Source of the DNA: Ochotona curzoniae
Lineage: Eukaryota > Chordata > Mammalia > Lagomorpha > Ochotonidae
Reading direction: 5' to 3'
DNA: 64,000 nt
Assembly: GCF_017591425.1 (NCBI RefSeq)
Contig: NW_024466599.1
Span: 69,482,501-69,546,500, forward strand
The notes beneath the pieces are model-generated. The model worked only from the letters and a program-made list of their open reading frames with translations. It made no database searches and was not told where the DNA came from. Position 1 is the stretch's first letter. The number at the start of each line of letters is the position of its first letter. Positions 46,780 through 59,489 of this stretch are shown one piece after another. The translations under genes and the position numbers were made by a program.

Positions 46780-47480
46780 AAATAGGCATTTTTGAAGAAT
46801 GAAATTCAATCGGCCAACAGACATTCAGCAGGGAAACACAAACAGAAAACACCTCACCCCAAGTAAGATAGCTATAATCCAAAAATTTTAAAATAATAAA
46901 TGCTGGTAAGGATGTGGCAAGAAAGTATCCTAATCTATTGCTGGTGGAAATGTAAATTAGTACAACTGTTAAGCAAGACAGTATGGAGACTCTTAAGAAA
47001 AACAGATCTACCATATGATCCAGCCATCTCTCTCTTGAGAATGTACCCAAATAAAATTAAATCAGTATATAGAAAAGCTATTTGTACCCCCATGGCTATT
47101 GCAGCTCAATTTACAACAGCTAAGATGCAGAATCAACCTAATGTTCATCAACTGACCACTAGATAAGCAAAATGCACTACAGAACACTAATCAGCCATAA
47201 AAAGAATGAAATTCTGTCCTCTGCACAAGATTGATACAACTGGAAATCATATGCTTAGCAAAATAAGCCTGTCTGAGGAAGAAAATACGTTTTCTCTGCT
47301 ATGTAGTACTATCACAATGAAACAAAGCTTGTGATTTGACCGCTATCTTTAGCCCTTGCTTATATTCCTGTAGAACTGGGGTATTCCTAACTTTCTACTT
47401 GTTGAGTACTATCCCCAGTAGTGTATTTAAGCCTCTGATTATGGAGGGGACTGAAATTGTGCTTTTGTAAAAATTAAGAA
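46780..47480 (+). mobile_element. LINE-1 3' portion, right part of the copy interrupted by the ERV
   Basis: L1 order is clear: ggccaacagacattcagc, then ggtggaaatgtaaattag, atatgatccagccatctc, and aatcaacctaatgttcatc. The end of ORF2 and the 3' untranslated region follow, with stops throughout. Confidence 0.88.
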
Positions 47481-47639
47481 AAAAAAGAAAGGGAAGGAGT
47501 TTAAGGAACAGAACAGGGAGGGAGGGAAGTAAGGTTATCTTTTGGGAATTGTACCTATGAGATACATGAGCTCTATTCTTTATGTAATGAAAATCAGAAC
47601 CAAAAAAGAATGGACAATGAAAAATTACAAACAAGACCA

Positions 47640-47805
47640 TGTATTTCACTGTTTTCCCAAACTTTATCTTACAAGCCATCTGGAAGAGCTTATTAAAACT
47701 CAAAATTCTAGACTCCACCTCCAAACATTCTGCTTCAGTGGATCTGAGGTGGTGCCTGAGAATTTCTTACAGACTTAAGAAATATTGCTGATGGCAGTCC
47801 AAATC
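47640..47805. mobile_element. hAT-type DNA transposon remnant (MER20/MER5-like)
   Basis: Contains catctggaagagcttatt, then attctgcttcagtggatctg and gaggtggtgcctgagaattt, wording characteristic of mammalian hAT-Charlie non-autonomous elements. The exact family is uncertain. Confidence 0.55.
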
Positions 47806-47839
47806 CACCACTGAGAAGCTAGGAGGATGCTAACAATGT

Positions 47840-50800
47840 CTTTTTTAAAATATATATTTTTGATAATCTTACATAGTTGATTAGGGCACAAAGGGTCAAG
47901 GGCTACAGGAAAGTGGGTAAGACCATTGTTTCTACTCTTTTTTTTTGGTATCTGGGGTCAGGGGAGAAAAAAAGGGAGAAGCCCACCCAGCCTCCCACCC
48001 ATCCCAGGTCCCCAATGTGGGACATGCTCCAAGGGTCCTATTCAAGCAGTTTTGATAGTTCAACAGTACGGAATTGCTGCCAGTCTCGCCATTCCAAGCA
48101 CGATGAAATCTCTTCAGAATCTACTGGCTGACACAGTCTCTTCATGGTTGGGGTTCTGAGATCACAGTTCAGTTAGAGGGATCTCCAAAGAAACCTTAGG
48201 AGGTTTCTTTGTCTGAGGTGATCTCAGGCCTGATTCTTGTGTGTGCTTGCCAGTACAGGGTCCTGCACAGTCCATCGCCCTAGTCAGCTTATAGATATGC
48301 TGGTGGTTGCAATTGCTGGGTCAGTTCTGTTTCCAGCCCTGTCTTCCACACGAACCAATGGGTGCTGCAGTTCAGACTGATCCTGCCCACTTAACACTCG
48401 GCCCTCACACAAACCAGTGGGGAGCCTAGTTGGGGTGACTCCACATAACTCCCACCAGGCCTGCCCCCTGCCCTGGTACTTGCCACTATGTGCCGCAGAC
48501 TTATTTAGTCTGTCCCACATCTCATTTAGCTCTCATACATATCAATGGGCATTGAAGCATTACTATTCAGCCCACACACATACTGGTGGGTGCCTTTCTG
48601 TCTAGCCACCCCTGTCTGTGTCCTGGTTTTCATGCTCTCCAGTGGGAGTGGTAACCCAAGAGGGAGGTGCCCACTATTTCCCTACTAGACCACTCCCACT
48701 TCCGGATTATGCACTCTCCAGGTGGTTCCAGAGTTTAACTTGACAGAGTTAGCCCCCAGTGCCAACCTCTGCAAGCTGATGCTATGGCAAAGCCCAACCA
48801 ACCCTCTCCCACTAATTTTTTTTTTTTAGATTTATTTATTTATTGGAAAGTCAGATATACAGAAAGGAGGAGAGACAGAGAGGAAGATCCTCCATTTGAT
48901 GATTCACTCCCCAAGTGAGCGCAACGGCCAGTGCTGTGCCGGTCTGAAGCCAGGATCCAGGAACTTCTTCCGGGTATCCCACATGGATGCAGGGTCCCAA
49001 AGCATTGGGCCATCCTCAACTGCCTTCCCAGGCCACAAGCAGGGAGCTGGATGGGAAGTGGAGCCACTGGGATCAAAACCGGCGCCCATATGGGATCCTG
49101 GCGCATTCAAAGGGAGGACTTTAGCCGCCAGGCCTTCTCCCACTAATTTTTGCTTGCACCAGTCGGAATAGTCAGCCCAGCCTGACTTTTCTCTGATCTA
49201 GCTCACATGAGGCCCACAGGTGTCATAGCCCTGTCTAGTCTGGTCTGCCACCATCCCAACTCACACTCTCCAGTGGGAGTGGTTGTCCACAGGGGAGCCC
49301 ACATTCCCCCTGCCAGCTTTGCCCGCTCCCTCCCTGGTTCTCACGTGTGCTGGTTGGGCACTGCAGCCACATCTGGTATGACTCATCTCACCTTAACTTT
49401 CTGTAATGTGCACTGGTATGTGCTGCGACCAAACCTGGCCTGACCCACACTCTGTTCTGGTGCTCTGATTCGTCAGCGGGTGTTGTGAACGGGTTCAGCC
49501 TGGTCTGTCCCCAACCTATGCTAAGTGTATGCTAGTGGGTATCTTTCTCTGGCTTGGTCTGGATTGCTCCCTATCATGGTTTTTGCACTCACCTGCAGGG
49601 ACTGCGTCCTGCCAGAGGAGTTTCCCAGGCTCCTTCATCAAAACCTCTCCCATTGCAAGATCTTACACATACTGTAGGGTCCATGGACAAGCCCTATTTA
49701 GTCCACCTCCTGCCCTGGCAGGAACAGTGACCTTTCCTTACTGACCTTCAACCCATTCTGGTTCTTACTGTTGGATGTTTCAGCCCAGCCAAGGCTCATC
49801 CATACCCAGACACAGCTCACACATGGCTCAGTGGGGCAGAGACCTCGCCTAGTCTGTCCTACATCTATCCTGGTTCTCCAGAGCACCAGATGGTGCTGGA
49901 GTCTAGTCTGGTTGGGTGCGCCCACCCCCAGTTCATACTTGTGCCAAGGGAGATTGCAGCCACATCCAGACCAGAATGCAGATCCCAGTCAGGCCCCTGC
50001 TTTCACCAAAGGCAACCCCAACCTAGCAAAGGTGTACTTTCACAGCTTCCCAACTGGGTCTATTCCTAGCCCTAGATTACATGCGTGCCAGTGGTTGCTC
50101 TAACCCAGTTGGCTTAGCCCCTCACCTGTCTTAGCTTTTGCCTTTGACACTGTGGCCTAATATCCCTGGCTCATGCAGACCAGTCAGTATAAGAGCCTAG
50201 CTCGGCATGACCTATGCTCCAGCCTGATTTCTGTTCTTCCTTGTGAGTTGAGGTTTACTCGGCCCTGCCCAGTCTGCCCCCTTCCAGTTGCAGCTCAACC
50301 CATCACACATCCTATTTTAGGATGCACATTTGGGTGCTGCTGCCTTGACCTGCCCAGACTGTTTTCGGTTCCTTTACCAGTAAGTGATGGCAGGTTCCAT
50401 GGTCACACCTAACTCAGTCCATCACCACCCCAACTCTTGAGCTAACCAGCAGGACTTGTATTTCCATAGGGTTGGGCCCATATTTCATCCACAGAATCTA
50501 CCTCCAGACATGGTTCTCTCATGTGCTGGTTAGTGTCTTGACCCTGCCAAGTGTGACCCGTTCCCTGTTCCACCACTCAGATAGTAGTACCTAACCCTGC
50601 CAGACATGCCCCCAGCCATAGCTTTCATGTGGATTGGTGTGTGGCAGTCAGTGATGCTCTAAGCTAACAGCCTATTTCAGGATTCCCATGAGGGCTGGTG
50701 AATCAGTCTGGCCTAAATAGATCTTATGGACTCTCCCCTCCAAACCACCAGGTCTCAATCCCCATGGCTGCCAGAAAGTTCCGTGACCCCGTCACTGGGA

Positions 50801-51118
50801 ATCATCCAGGATTCATCCCTCACCTACACTCATACTGGGCTTATCCATGGATGTCCCTAGGCAGCAATTACATACCCTAAAAACCCCACAGCTCGCCGGC
50901 AGGTGGCCAACAGGCAGGGCCTGGCACCAAATAGGCACAATGGCTGTCCAAAGCCTAGGACTTGGTCACCACCTGGCAGCAGTGACCTTGGCCTGAGTCC
51001 TGAGCATTGGGTCCAGCCTAGCTGAGGCACCCCCTGCAGCAGCCAGCAGTAGGAGGCTCTTCACCCCAGCCTCACGGCCGAACACTGCCATGGCTCTGAT
51101 TATTGCAAGATGTTTGAG
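47840..51118 (-). mobile_element. Composite SVA-like retroposon, complete insertion with target-site duplication
   Basis: GCTAACAATGT is repeated exactly at 47829-47839 and 51119-51129. Read on the minus strand, the element has a leader of about 240 bp with several CpGs (50880-51118) and then an array of degenerate units of about 60 bp (about 50870 to 48260). A unique 3' domain follows, with the block caaagaaacctcctaagg and a second ggtttctttggagatccc. It ends with the C-rich and tail blocks and an A-rich end (47840-47880 as T-rich plus strand). It is interrupted by a CSINE at 48821-49135, so the element itself is about 2.95 kb. It has no coding capacity. Unlike the other large copies, it is in the sense orientation of MGAT4A. 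Confidence 0.82.
48821..49135 (-). mobile_element. CSINE inserted in the composite retroposon
   Basis: Full length. TCTCCCACTAATTTTT is repeated at 48805-48820 and 49136-49151. Confidence 0.95.
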
Positions 51119-51189
51119 GCTAACAATGTTTTTAGGGTAGTCCTAGACTAAAGCAATCTGGAAACTTAGGTAGTTGTTCTCTCCTATCT

Positions 51190-51996
51190 CGTTGTTCTTC
51201 TCTTTCCCTGCAGGCCACAAAGGGATCCAGGGAAGAAGTGGCTGATTGAAAAGCTTAGGTCCATGATTCTCAAGATTATAATTAGCGGAGATAGTGTCAA
51301 TACAGGAAGAGTAGGATGCCTAGACTTTCATGGTACCCTCACCTGGCAGCCATGAGATGCTGCAGACATACTTCTACTCCTCCAAAATACTGCCATCAAA
51401 GACCTCCTAAGACCACTGAAGTAAGCTACCGAGTCTTAGGTCACTCAAATGTTCCAGCTACAACTGAAAATCACTCATCTTAAGAACATAAACAAGGAAA
51501 ATCTTAACTTGAATGAAGAAAGACTTGAATGAATAGAAGCCAAATCAAGATGACTCAAAAGCTGAAATCACATGATAACGACTGCTTTAAATTTTTAAAA
51601 AGGTAAAAAATCAAGATATGTTGAACATGAAAATTTTAGAACAGAAAATACAATTAAAACAAACAGAAAATAGAAGACAGAGGAAGGAATCAGTAAACCT
51701 GAGGATGACCAAAAGAGCTAATCCATGTAAGAAGAGACTAAACAGATGAAGAGAGAAAATTAAAAGTATCTGGAATTCTGGAACTATAACCAAAGCTGAG
51801 ATATAATATTCCTACCAATATCCCAGAAGCAAAGGAGAAAAAAGGATGGGTCAGAAAAAAGTGTCTGAGGGAACAATGGTTGTAAGTTCACAAATTTAGC
51901 AAAGACATAAAGATTTAAGAAATCTCAAACAAGCTTAAAGAAATGTATGCCTAGAAACAAAAACAAATTCAAATCAGACAAAGAAAAAGATGCAAT
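51190..51996 (+). repeat. Probable LINE-1 5' region or ORF1 remnant
   Basis: AT-rich, adenine-heavy text with L1-like words (aaaatagaagacagaggaagg, atcagtaaacctgagg). It is split from the next segment by a SINE. Assignment is by wording only. Confidence 0.45.
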
Positions 51997-52300
51997 GGGG
52001 CCCAGGCACAGTTGGTCAGTGGCTAAATCCTCACCTTGCATGCGCTGGGATCACATATGGGGGCCAGTTCATATCCCAGTTGCTCCACTTCCCATCCTTG
52101 CTTGTAGCTTGGGAAAGCAGTAAAGGATGGCCCAAAGTTTTGGGATCGTGAACCCATGTGGGAGACCAAGAAGAAGCTCCTAGCTCCTGGATGAGCTCAG
52201 CTCCAGCTGCTGCATCCATTTGGGAAATGAACCAGCAGATGGAAGATTTTTCTGTCTCCCCTTTGTGTAAATGAAACTTTCCAATGAAAAAAAAATTGAT
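51997..52300 (+). mobile_element. CSINE
   Basis: Head ggggcccaggcacagttgg to tail ttccaatgaaaaaaaaatt, moderately diverged. Confidence 0.92.
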
Positions 52301-52740
52301 GAAGAAAACAAATTGAATGACAGATTTCTCATCAGAAACCATGGGAATCAGAAGGATGTGTTGTAGCACTTCACCAGTATTGAAAGAGCCACAAATTTCA
52401 AATTACAAATTGAAAAAGTTATTCTTAAGGAATAAGGGGAAAAGAAAAATATTTTCATATAGAAAAAATAGGTAGAATTTCTCATCAGCAATTCTACTCA
52501 AAAAGAATGACTAAAACAAGTCCTCAAAAGACAAAAGGAATGGTAAAAGAAGGAATCTTAAGATGCAAAACCACAGAACTGAAAAGGCAAATGGGACCTG
52601 AAGAAAAATTCCCATTTGAATTTGCCAAATCATGCCTGATCACTGAGAGAAAAAAATTTAACATTACTTATGCAGTTCTCAATGTAAAAGAGATATTTGG
52701 AACAACTCTTATAAAATGGAGAGGATAATGGACTTAAAGT
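52301..52740 (+). repeat. Probable LINE-1 internal remnant
   Basis: The block gatttctcatcagaaaccat and the later aaggaataaggggaaaag correspond to a recurrent segment of old mammalian L1 elements. Confidence 0.55.
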
Positions 52741-52977
52741 AAAACAAAGTTACTATATTTAACTCAAACTGATAAAGTTGTGAACACTGGTACACTGTGA
52801 TGTATAATTATTTAATGTATAGCTTTTCTGTACGTATTATCATACACAAATAGTAATATAGTACTACAAAAACCATTAAAATAGCTACACAAAGGGATAT
52901 ACTAAAAAAAACTACAAATAAGTCAACAGAATTCCAAAATTGTTCAAGTAACATGCAATAAGTCAGGAAAACAAAAC

Positions 52978-54765
52978 CGGGCTAGATTCCAGCACCCACT
53001 GGTGCTCATGAGAGGCAGGGTGGGTGTAAAACGGGATGGGCTAGGTCCTGGCTCCCACTCCCCAAGTGAGAGCTGTGCCAGGGCATGAACCACATGTGGT
53101 TGTGCTGTAACACATTAACAGCAAGAACCGGAATGGGTGTGGGCCTATTGGGCAAGGCCACTGTTCCAGAAAGGACAGGAGATGGACAAGTCAGCCTAGG
53201 CCAAGGATCCACTGGTATGAGCAAAATCTGCTACTGGGAGATCTGATAGAGGAGCTTGGGGAACTCCTTTGTCAGCATATAGTCCCTGAAGATTAGTGCA
53301 AAAAAAAAACTAAGGCTGGGAGCAGCCCAGACTAGGCCAGGTTACAGTACCCACCAGCATACATGTGGGTCAGGACTGGGAGCAGGCCAGGCTAGGCCAG
53401 TTCATAACATCCACTGGCAGATCTGAGAACCAGGATGGGGTACAGGACAGGTTGCACAAGGCCACAATATCAGCCAGGCCACATCAGGATTGGGACTGGA
53501 GGTTGACCGTACTAGGCTGGATGGCAGCAGCTGCCAGTGTGAGGTAGAACAGGAGGTAGACCAGGGCAGGCCTGGCTATCATACCCATCAGCAAATGTCA
53601 AGGTGGACAAGCCATGCCAGACTGGGCTGTAGCTCCCACCAGCACACATGAGACCCAGTGGATGGTGAGAGCCCAGCAGGGGAGCAGTGAAGACTCCTCT
53701 GCTGGTTCATTGCTCCTGCTGGTGAGTATGAGAGCTAGGACTGGGAGAAGACCAAGCTGGGCAGACTATAACACCTGTTGGTCTACATGTGAACTGGGTT
53801 AGGAAGAGAGCTAGACTGGGTTAACTGATTGTATCCACTGGTGTAGGCATGAAACAGAGTAAAGGCAGGCGGGTTGGACTTTGCAACAGCATCAGCTGGC
53901 AAGTGCTGGGACTGGGAGCAAAGCCTGTCAAGCTAGACTGCAGAATTACCTAAAGATTGCAAGGCCCGGTGTAGAGAGTGGGTCCAATAGGAAAGCTGTG
54001 GACACCTCTCTGATGGGCTGTAATTCCCACTGGTGAAAATGAGAACCAGGATTGGGGCAGGCCTGGCTAGATGGGTCATGAGGTACCCGCTGGCATGAGT
54101 GTGGCTGGAGGGTTGAGTTGGTTGGTTTGAATTAGGTTTCAATGCCCAATGATGTGTATGACATCTGAATGGGATGTAGAACAGACCAGAACAATCCACT
54201 GCACGTGCTAACAGGCACAGGAACCAGGGCTGGGGGCCAATCCAGTGGGGGGTTCTGGGGGTCATTCTGACTGGGCAGCAGCTCCTCCTGGTGTATGTGA
54301 GGGCCAACTGTGTTGTGGGCAAGGCTGGACTGGGCTACAGCACTCATTGGTTTGCAGAGGAGGGAGGGCAGAACAAATTGATCAACTAGCCCAGCAAAAC
54401 TTGACAGCAAATATCTGGACAAATGGAGACTCTGAGCTGGACTATGTCAGCCAATTAACCTTGGAAGAATTTCCTCATTCTTTCAGCAGCAATATCAACA
54501 GCATCTCAGAACCCTCAGAGTATGTTCCACATCAGGGATCCTGGGATGACACTGAGTGATTGTTGCCCATCCTGGGTCCAGAGGAGGTTGGGAGGCTGGG
54601 TGTGGTTTCTCTCCTCTTATCTCCCTCTCCCCCAGATACAGGAAAAGAAAAAGACAATTTGTAAACAACTGTCTCGCCCACTTTTCCCTGATCCTAGACC
54701 CTTCCGACCCTGATCAACTATGTAAAATCATCAAAAATAAAATTTAAGAAGAAAAACAAAACAAA
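52978..54765 (+). mobile_element. Composite SVA-like retroposon, 5' truncated
   Basis: Starts inside the 60-bp array (gattccagcacccactggtg) and stays colinear with the copy at 23150-26700 from about 24665 onward. It runs through the 3' domain (54370-54600), the C-rich block ccctctcccccagatacagg and the tail block tgatcctagacccttccg to an A-rich end. GGAAAACAAAAC before the start and GAAAAACAAAAC in the tail may be the target-site duplication. Confidence 0.78.
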
Positions 54766-54841
54766 AAATCATGACAGTAAGGAATAATGGCAAACTTAAT
54801 TAAATATGACATATCAATAGTAACATTACATGTAAATGGTT

Positions 54842-55150
54842 GGGGCCTGCACTGTGGTGTAGCAAATTATGCTTCTGCCTGTAGGGCCAAAATCCCATAT
54901 AGGCGCTGGTTTGAGTCATTTCCAAATTGGCTGTTTTACATCCAATCCAGATACCTGCCAATGACCTGGGAAAGCAGAAGAGGATGACCCATGTCCTTGA
55001 GTCCCTGCCCCATGTGGGAGATCCAGAAAGAACTCCTAAAACCAGATTGGCTCAGTTTCAGACATTTTAGCCATTTGGGGAGTGAACTAGTGGTCAGAAG
55101 ATTCTCTCTCTCTTCTCTCTATAAATCTGTCTTTGAAATAAAAAAAAAAG
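54842..55150 (+). mobile_element. CSINE
   Basis: Head ggggcctgcactgtggtgtag to tail tttgaaataaaaaaaaa. Confidence 0.9.
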
Positions 55151-55407
55151 GTAAAATGTTTCAATATATCAATTAAAACACACATGTAGAAGATTTTTAA
55201 AATGTGATCTAATTATATGCCATGTACAGGACACAGTTATACCACAGAATGCTATTTAGTAATAAAAAGGAACAAACGACTGAAAAAAAATCCCAAATTT
55301 GGATGAATCTGAAAGCTATCCTGCTGAGTAAAAAAGGCAAATCTGCCATACACTGTATGCATGCTTCCACTTATATAATATTTCTAAAACGATAACACTA
55401 TAACAAT

Positions 55408-55505
55408 AGGGTCTGGTGTAGCAAGACAAGCTGCTGCCTGCAACTCTGTTGCATCCCGTATGGGCACTGAGCTTGTGTTCCAGGATTCATTCCTGTTTAT
55501 GGCAT
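55408..55505 (+). mobile_element. CSINE 5' part only
   Basis: Head gggtctggtgtagcaagac and the gcatcccgtatgggcactg block are present. The 3' half is missing. Confidence 0.75.
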
Positions 55506-55539
55506 TCAATTACTCTCTAGATATAATATTTTTAAGCTT

Positions 55540-55860
55540 GAAACCTCTCAATGTCTTCCTGTTTCTCTCTCCCACATTATCTCTTAACATTACCCAACAC
55601 TTGTGAACTCTGCTGGCACAGAATGTATTTTATTGCCATTAGCTCATGCTGTCTGCTCACAAGTTACCTTTTACAGCTGACAAAACTAACCATCCTTCAG
55701 AATAATCCATGGTCGTCTTCCTGTGAAGCCCTCTGACCTCCATCTTCTGCCTAATTACACTCCTGTTTTCCTCACTATGGCAGTGTGCTACAGTTATATC
55801 CATCTTTCTTTTGACCTACTCAACTCAAAGCGTCTTGTTGGCAGGAGTTCCCAACACTGT
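55540..55860 (+). mobile_element. LINE-2 3' end remnant
   Basis: Contains tcttcctgtgaagccctctg, then cctcactatggcagtgtgc and tcttgttggcaggag, in the order of the L2 3' consensus. Confidence 0.6.
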
Positions 55861-56890
55861 CCCCAGATACAGTGTTTTCTTAGAAGGGCTAAAAAGATTA
55901 CCATTTAGTTGGATCAGCAAAGGGAAGAAGTCAGAAGGAAACCAAGGTATTAGTTTCCAAGAGCTCTTACCAGTAGAGATATATAGGACACAATTTCTCC
56001 AGTAATTAACTTTGAAGCACATGAAAGTGACGTCTACCAGAAAAGCTCATTAGAGATTCAATGCCCAAGGCTGTCACTAGGAGCTGGTCATGCAGATACC
56101 CTCTGATCACATAATATTAAAATTCCAGACTCCACAAAGGAAAGCAAGTGTTCAGTATGACCGGCATGGTTTATACAAACAGCTAAGGCATGAAGAGCCA
56201 CTCTAATCATGCAGGGAATGTTTCATATCAATGTTTATAAAGACAAGCACCCAGATGCCAGCCAAGAGCCAACTTTGTGAGCAGGCCTTTCCGATGATAA
56301 GCAGCCTCAGATCTACTATGTTAATTCTTTTTGCACACCAGGAATTATGTTCATCTTTCTCCAACAATGCTAAAAAATTGTAGAATGCCAGGCAATTGGT
56401 ACTACTACCAGCCAACTGAAGTAAATTGTCCTAAATTTTAAAGATTGTAAGAAATGGACCAAAAAAGTCTATACAAAATTTTCATAGCATTATTTATAAG
56501 GTGATGGTGATTAGAGAATTATGAGTTATTATAGTTGCATTAAAATTCATGGCACAGGAAACAACTGTGATATAGTAATATGTACATCGTATCAATTAAA
56601 TTTTCAAAGGAAATAAAGTAGTTCTAACACTTTTTGTTCCTTAGAACTCCTTTACATTCTACAAAACTAGATGACCCCAAAAATGTTTGAGTTTTATCTA
56701 CCATTTACCATGTTAGAAATAAAAATCAACAAAATATTTAAAATCTCATTACATACTAGCATAATATTTCATAAGAAATAATTTTCTACAATGAAAAATA
56801 ATTTTAATAAAAAGAGTTGCATCTGCTCAATTCTCTTAAAGGTGCATCTTAAGAAAACACAGTTTAATTTTATTGTCTACTATGTCATTA
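55861..56890. other. Intronic sequence, nothing firmly recognised
   Basis: The region 56190-56420 is less AT-rich and may be an old LTR remnant, but I cannot place it. The rest is AT-rich intron. Confidence 0.4.
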
Positions 56891-56894
56891 ACAT

Positions 56895-57190
56895 TTTTTT
56901 TTATTTACTTGAAAGTCAGAGCTGGGGGTAGGGGGACGGAGAGAGTTCATCCACTCACTGGTTCATTCCCTAAATGGCACAATGCCCAGGGACAGGACAA
57001 GCCCAAGACAGAACCTTTTTCCAGGTCTTCCCAGATGGGTGACAGAGGCTCAAACACTTCGGTCATCTTCTGTTGCTTTTCTAGGCCATTAGCAAGAAGC
57101 TACATTGGAAGTGAAACAGCTGTAACACAAACTGATGCCCATATGGGATGCAGGCACTACAGACAACTATCTGTTATGCCACAAAGTTTA
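56895..57190 (-). mobile_element. CSINE, diverged
   Basis: From attttttttttatttacttg through gaagctacattggaagtg to a degenerate head near 57185. Confidence 0.83.
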
Positions 57191-57411
57191 TTTCTTATGG
57201 GTGTATAAAAAATAGTAAAATAACATCTAAAAATCTTTATTACCTTCTTGGAAGGATATAAACATCTCCAGAGGTCCCTAGATTCCACTGTGAAAACCAC
57301 TAATCCAAATTTTTTTTTTCAAAAATACCAAAAATGTCTGTAGGCACTAGATTCCCTTTATTATTTAAGATCTCCAGTAATTTGCAATCCAATAAGAAAG
57401 ACTTATGTGGG

Positions 57412-57725
57412 GCAGGAGCAGTTGGCACAACACGCTAACCCTCCACTTGTGGTGCCAACTCTCATATGGGCACCAACTTGTATCCTGGCTGTTCCACTTC
57501 CCAGGCTAATGGCCTGGGAAAGCGGTGGAGGACAGCACAAGTTCTTGGACTCCTGTACCCATGTAAGAACACAGAGAAGCCCTTGGCTTCCAGCTTTGGA
57601 CCAGCCCAGGTCTTGCCATATCAAACATTTGGGGAGTGGACCAGCAGATGGAAGATCTGTCTTTCCCTTTCTGTTTCTAATTTTTTACTTCCAAGTAAAA
57701 TAAATCTTTAAAAAAAAAAAAAAAA
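57412..57725 (+). mobile_element. CSINE
   Basis: Head ggcaggagcagttggcac to an A16 tail. The next SINE has inserted just behind this tail. Confidence 0.9.
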
Positions 57726-57737
57726 AGACTTAGCTAA

Positions 57738-58066
57738 GGCCAGGCGTGGTGGCCTAGCAGTTAAAGTCCTCACAATGAACACAACAGGATCCCATATGGG
57801 CACCGGTTCTAATCCTGGCAGCTCCACTTCCCATCCAGCTCCCTGCTTGTGGCCTGGGAAAGCAGTAGAGGACGGCCCAAAGCCTTGGGATCCTGCACCT
57901 GCGTGGGAGACCTGGAAGAAGTTCCTGGCTCCTGGCTCTGGATTGGCGCAACACCGGCTGTTGCGGTCACTTGGGGAGTGAATCATCGGACAGAAGATCT
58001 TCCTCTGTGTCTTTCCTCCTCCTCTGTAAATCTGAGTTTGCAATAAAAATAAATAAATTTTTTAAA
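57738..58066 (+). mobile_element. CSINE, relatively young
   Basis: Head aaggccaggcgtggtggcc to tail caataaaaataaataaat. AAAAAGACTTAGCTA before and AAAAAGACTTGGCTA after are the target-site duplication, with one change. Confidence 0.94.
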
Positions 58067-58228
58067 AAGACTTGGCTATAAGTCTCTTTTATGGTGTTCT
58101 TGTTTGCTATTGGTTTAAGAGTCCAATGTACCTTTATCCATGCATATCATCATATAAGGAGTCTATAACTGAACAATGACTCATATTCCAAAAACCTAAT
58201 TAGTAGCCTTTCTAAAATAACACACACA

Positions 58229-59313
58229 ATGGGGGCAGACCAGACTAGGCAGGGCTACAACACCTGTGCGCCTCATGTGGACTAGATCAGGGAAAAGCCA
58301 GGATGGGTGGATTGTCCCTATGGGTGCAACCTACAATTAGAATGGGAGAGGGCTGTTTGGGCATAGCCATAGCATCAGCTGACAGAAACTGGCGCTGGGG
58401 GCTAACCCTGTCAAGTTAAACTGCAGAACCACCTGGAAAGTGCACAATCCGGGAGTGAGAGACCTGGGAGGGAAATAGTGGGTTCCCTCCTCTTGGGTTA
58501 CCACTCCCATGGGAGGGCACGAGAACTAGGACGGGGGCTGGGGTAGCTAGACAGAGAGGCACTCAACCACACCCGTGAACGCTTGACTGTTGAGCTGGTT
58601 AGATGGATCCAAGCTTCAATGCCATTTGCCATGTACGAGAGCCAGGGGGGATGAGGGACAGATTGGACTGGTCTGCCACACATACTGGCAAACCAGGATA
58701 GGGGCTGGGCCTGGTGGGGGTTATTGCGGGCCGCTCTCATCAGAATGCAGCTCCCACTGGTTTCGGTGAAGACCGAGTATGTGCTGTGCAGAACCAGGCT
58801 GGACTGCAACACCCATTGGTTCCAGTAGAAGGCAGGGCTGAAAACAGAACCAACCGAGCAATTGCAACTACCAGCTGACCGGGTGATGGACTGTGCTGGG
58901 CTCTGTGCTTGCTGGTGCATACAAGTATCTGGCCTGGGAACACCTCAGACAAAGTTTCTTTGGTGATCTCCCCAATTGAAATGCCAGACTCAGAACCCAA
59001 ACCATGAAGGGACAGAAGATGGAACAAGTTAATCAACCACCTCAGCTATAGGTTGGCAACAAAATACCGGGCAAATATAGACGCTATGATGGACAATGTC
59101 AATTAATGGATTTTTCAACAACCTCATCGTGTTTGGAGAGGCAAGATTGGCAGCAATTTCAAAACTGGTGACCTATTGAAACCACTTCAACGAGCATCTC
59201 GGAGCACGCCCCACATGCGGGAGTTGGGGTGGGTGGGAAACCGGGTGGGGCTTCTCCCTCAATATCCCCCTCTACCTCAGATATATGAAGGAAACAAAAA
59301 AATAAAATAAAAT
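58229..59313 (+). mobile_element. Composite SVA-like retroposon, 5' truncated, with clear target-site duplication
   Basis: AAAATAACACACACA is repeated exactly at 58214-58228 and 59314-59328. The insert starts within the 60-bp array, passes the second-domain block cacctcagacaaagtttc and ends in a C-rich stretch and an (AAAAT)n tail at 59298-59320. This diverged copy lacks the final tail block ctaatcctcaaccc seen in the others and ends just after the cctcagatatatg segment, which suggests an alternative 3' end. Confidence 0.82.
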
Positions 59314-59489
59314 AAAATAACACACACAGTAAATCACTTAGCTGATGTTACATAAGAAGCCAACATTCCTAACTTAGTCTACCGTAATATGCAAGCCTTG
59401 AATAGCATCAGACACATTTCAACAACCTGTAAGCACACATATGTATGTACTACCAAAGAAGCTTTCTAGCCTGGAAAAAGTTACATTTG

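Noticed and set aside
49207..50412. Proline- and leucine-rich frames on the plus strand
   Set aside because: Antisense reading of the composite retroposon array.
56190..56420. Possible old MaLR/MLT-type LTR
   Set aside because: Only a general compositional resemblance; no diagnostic terminal sequence was found.
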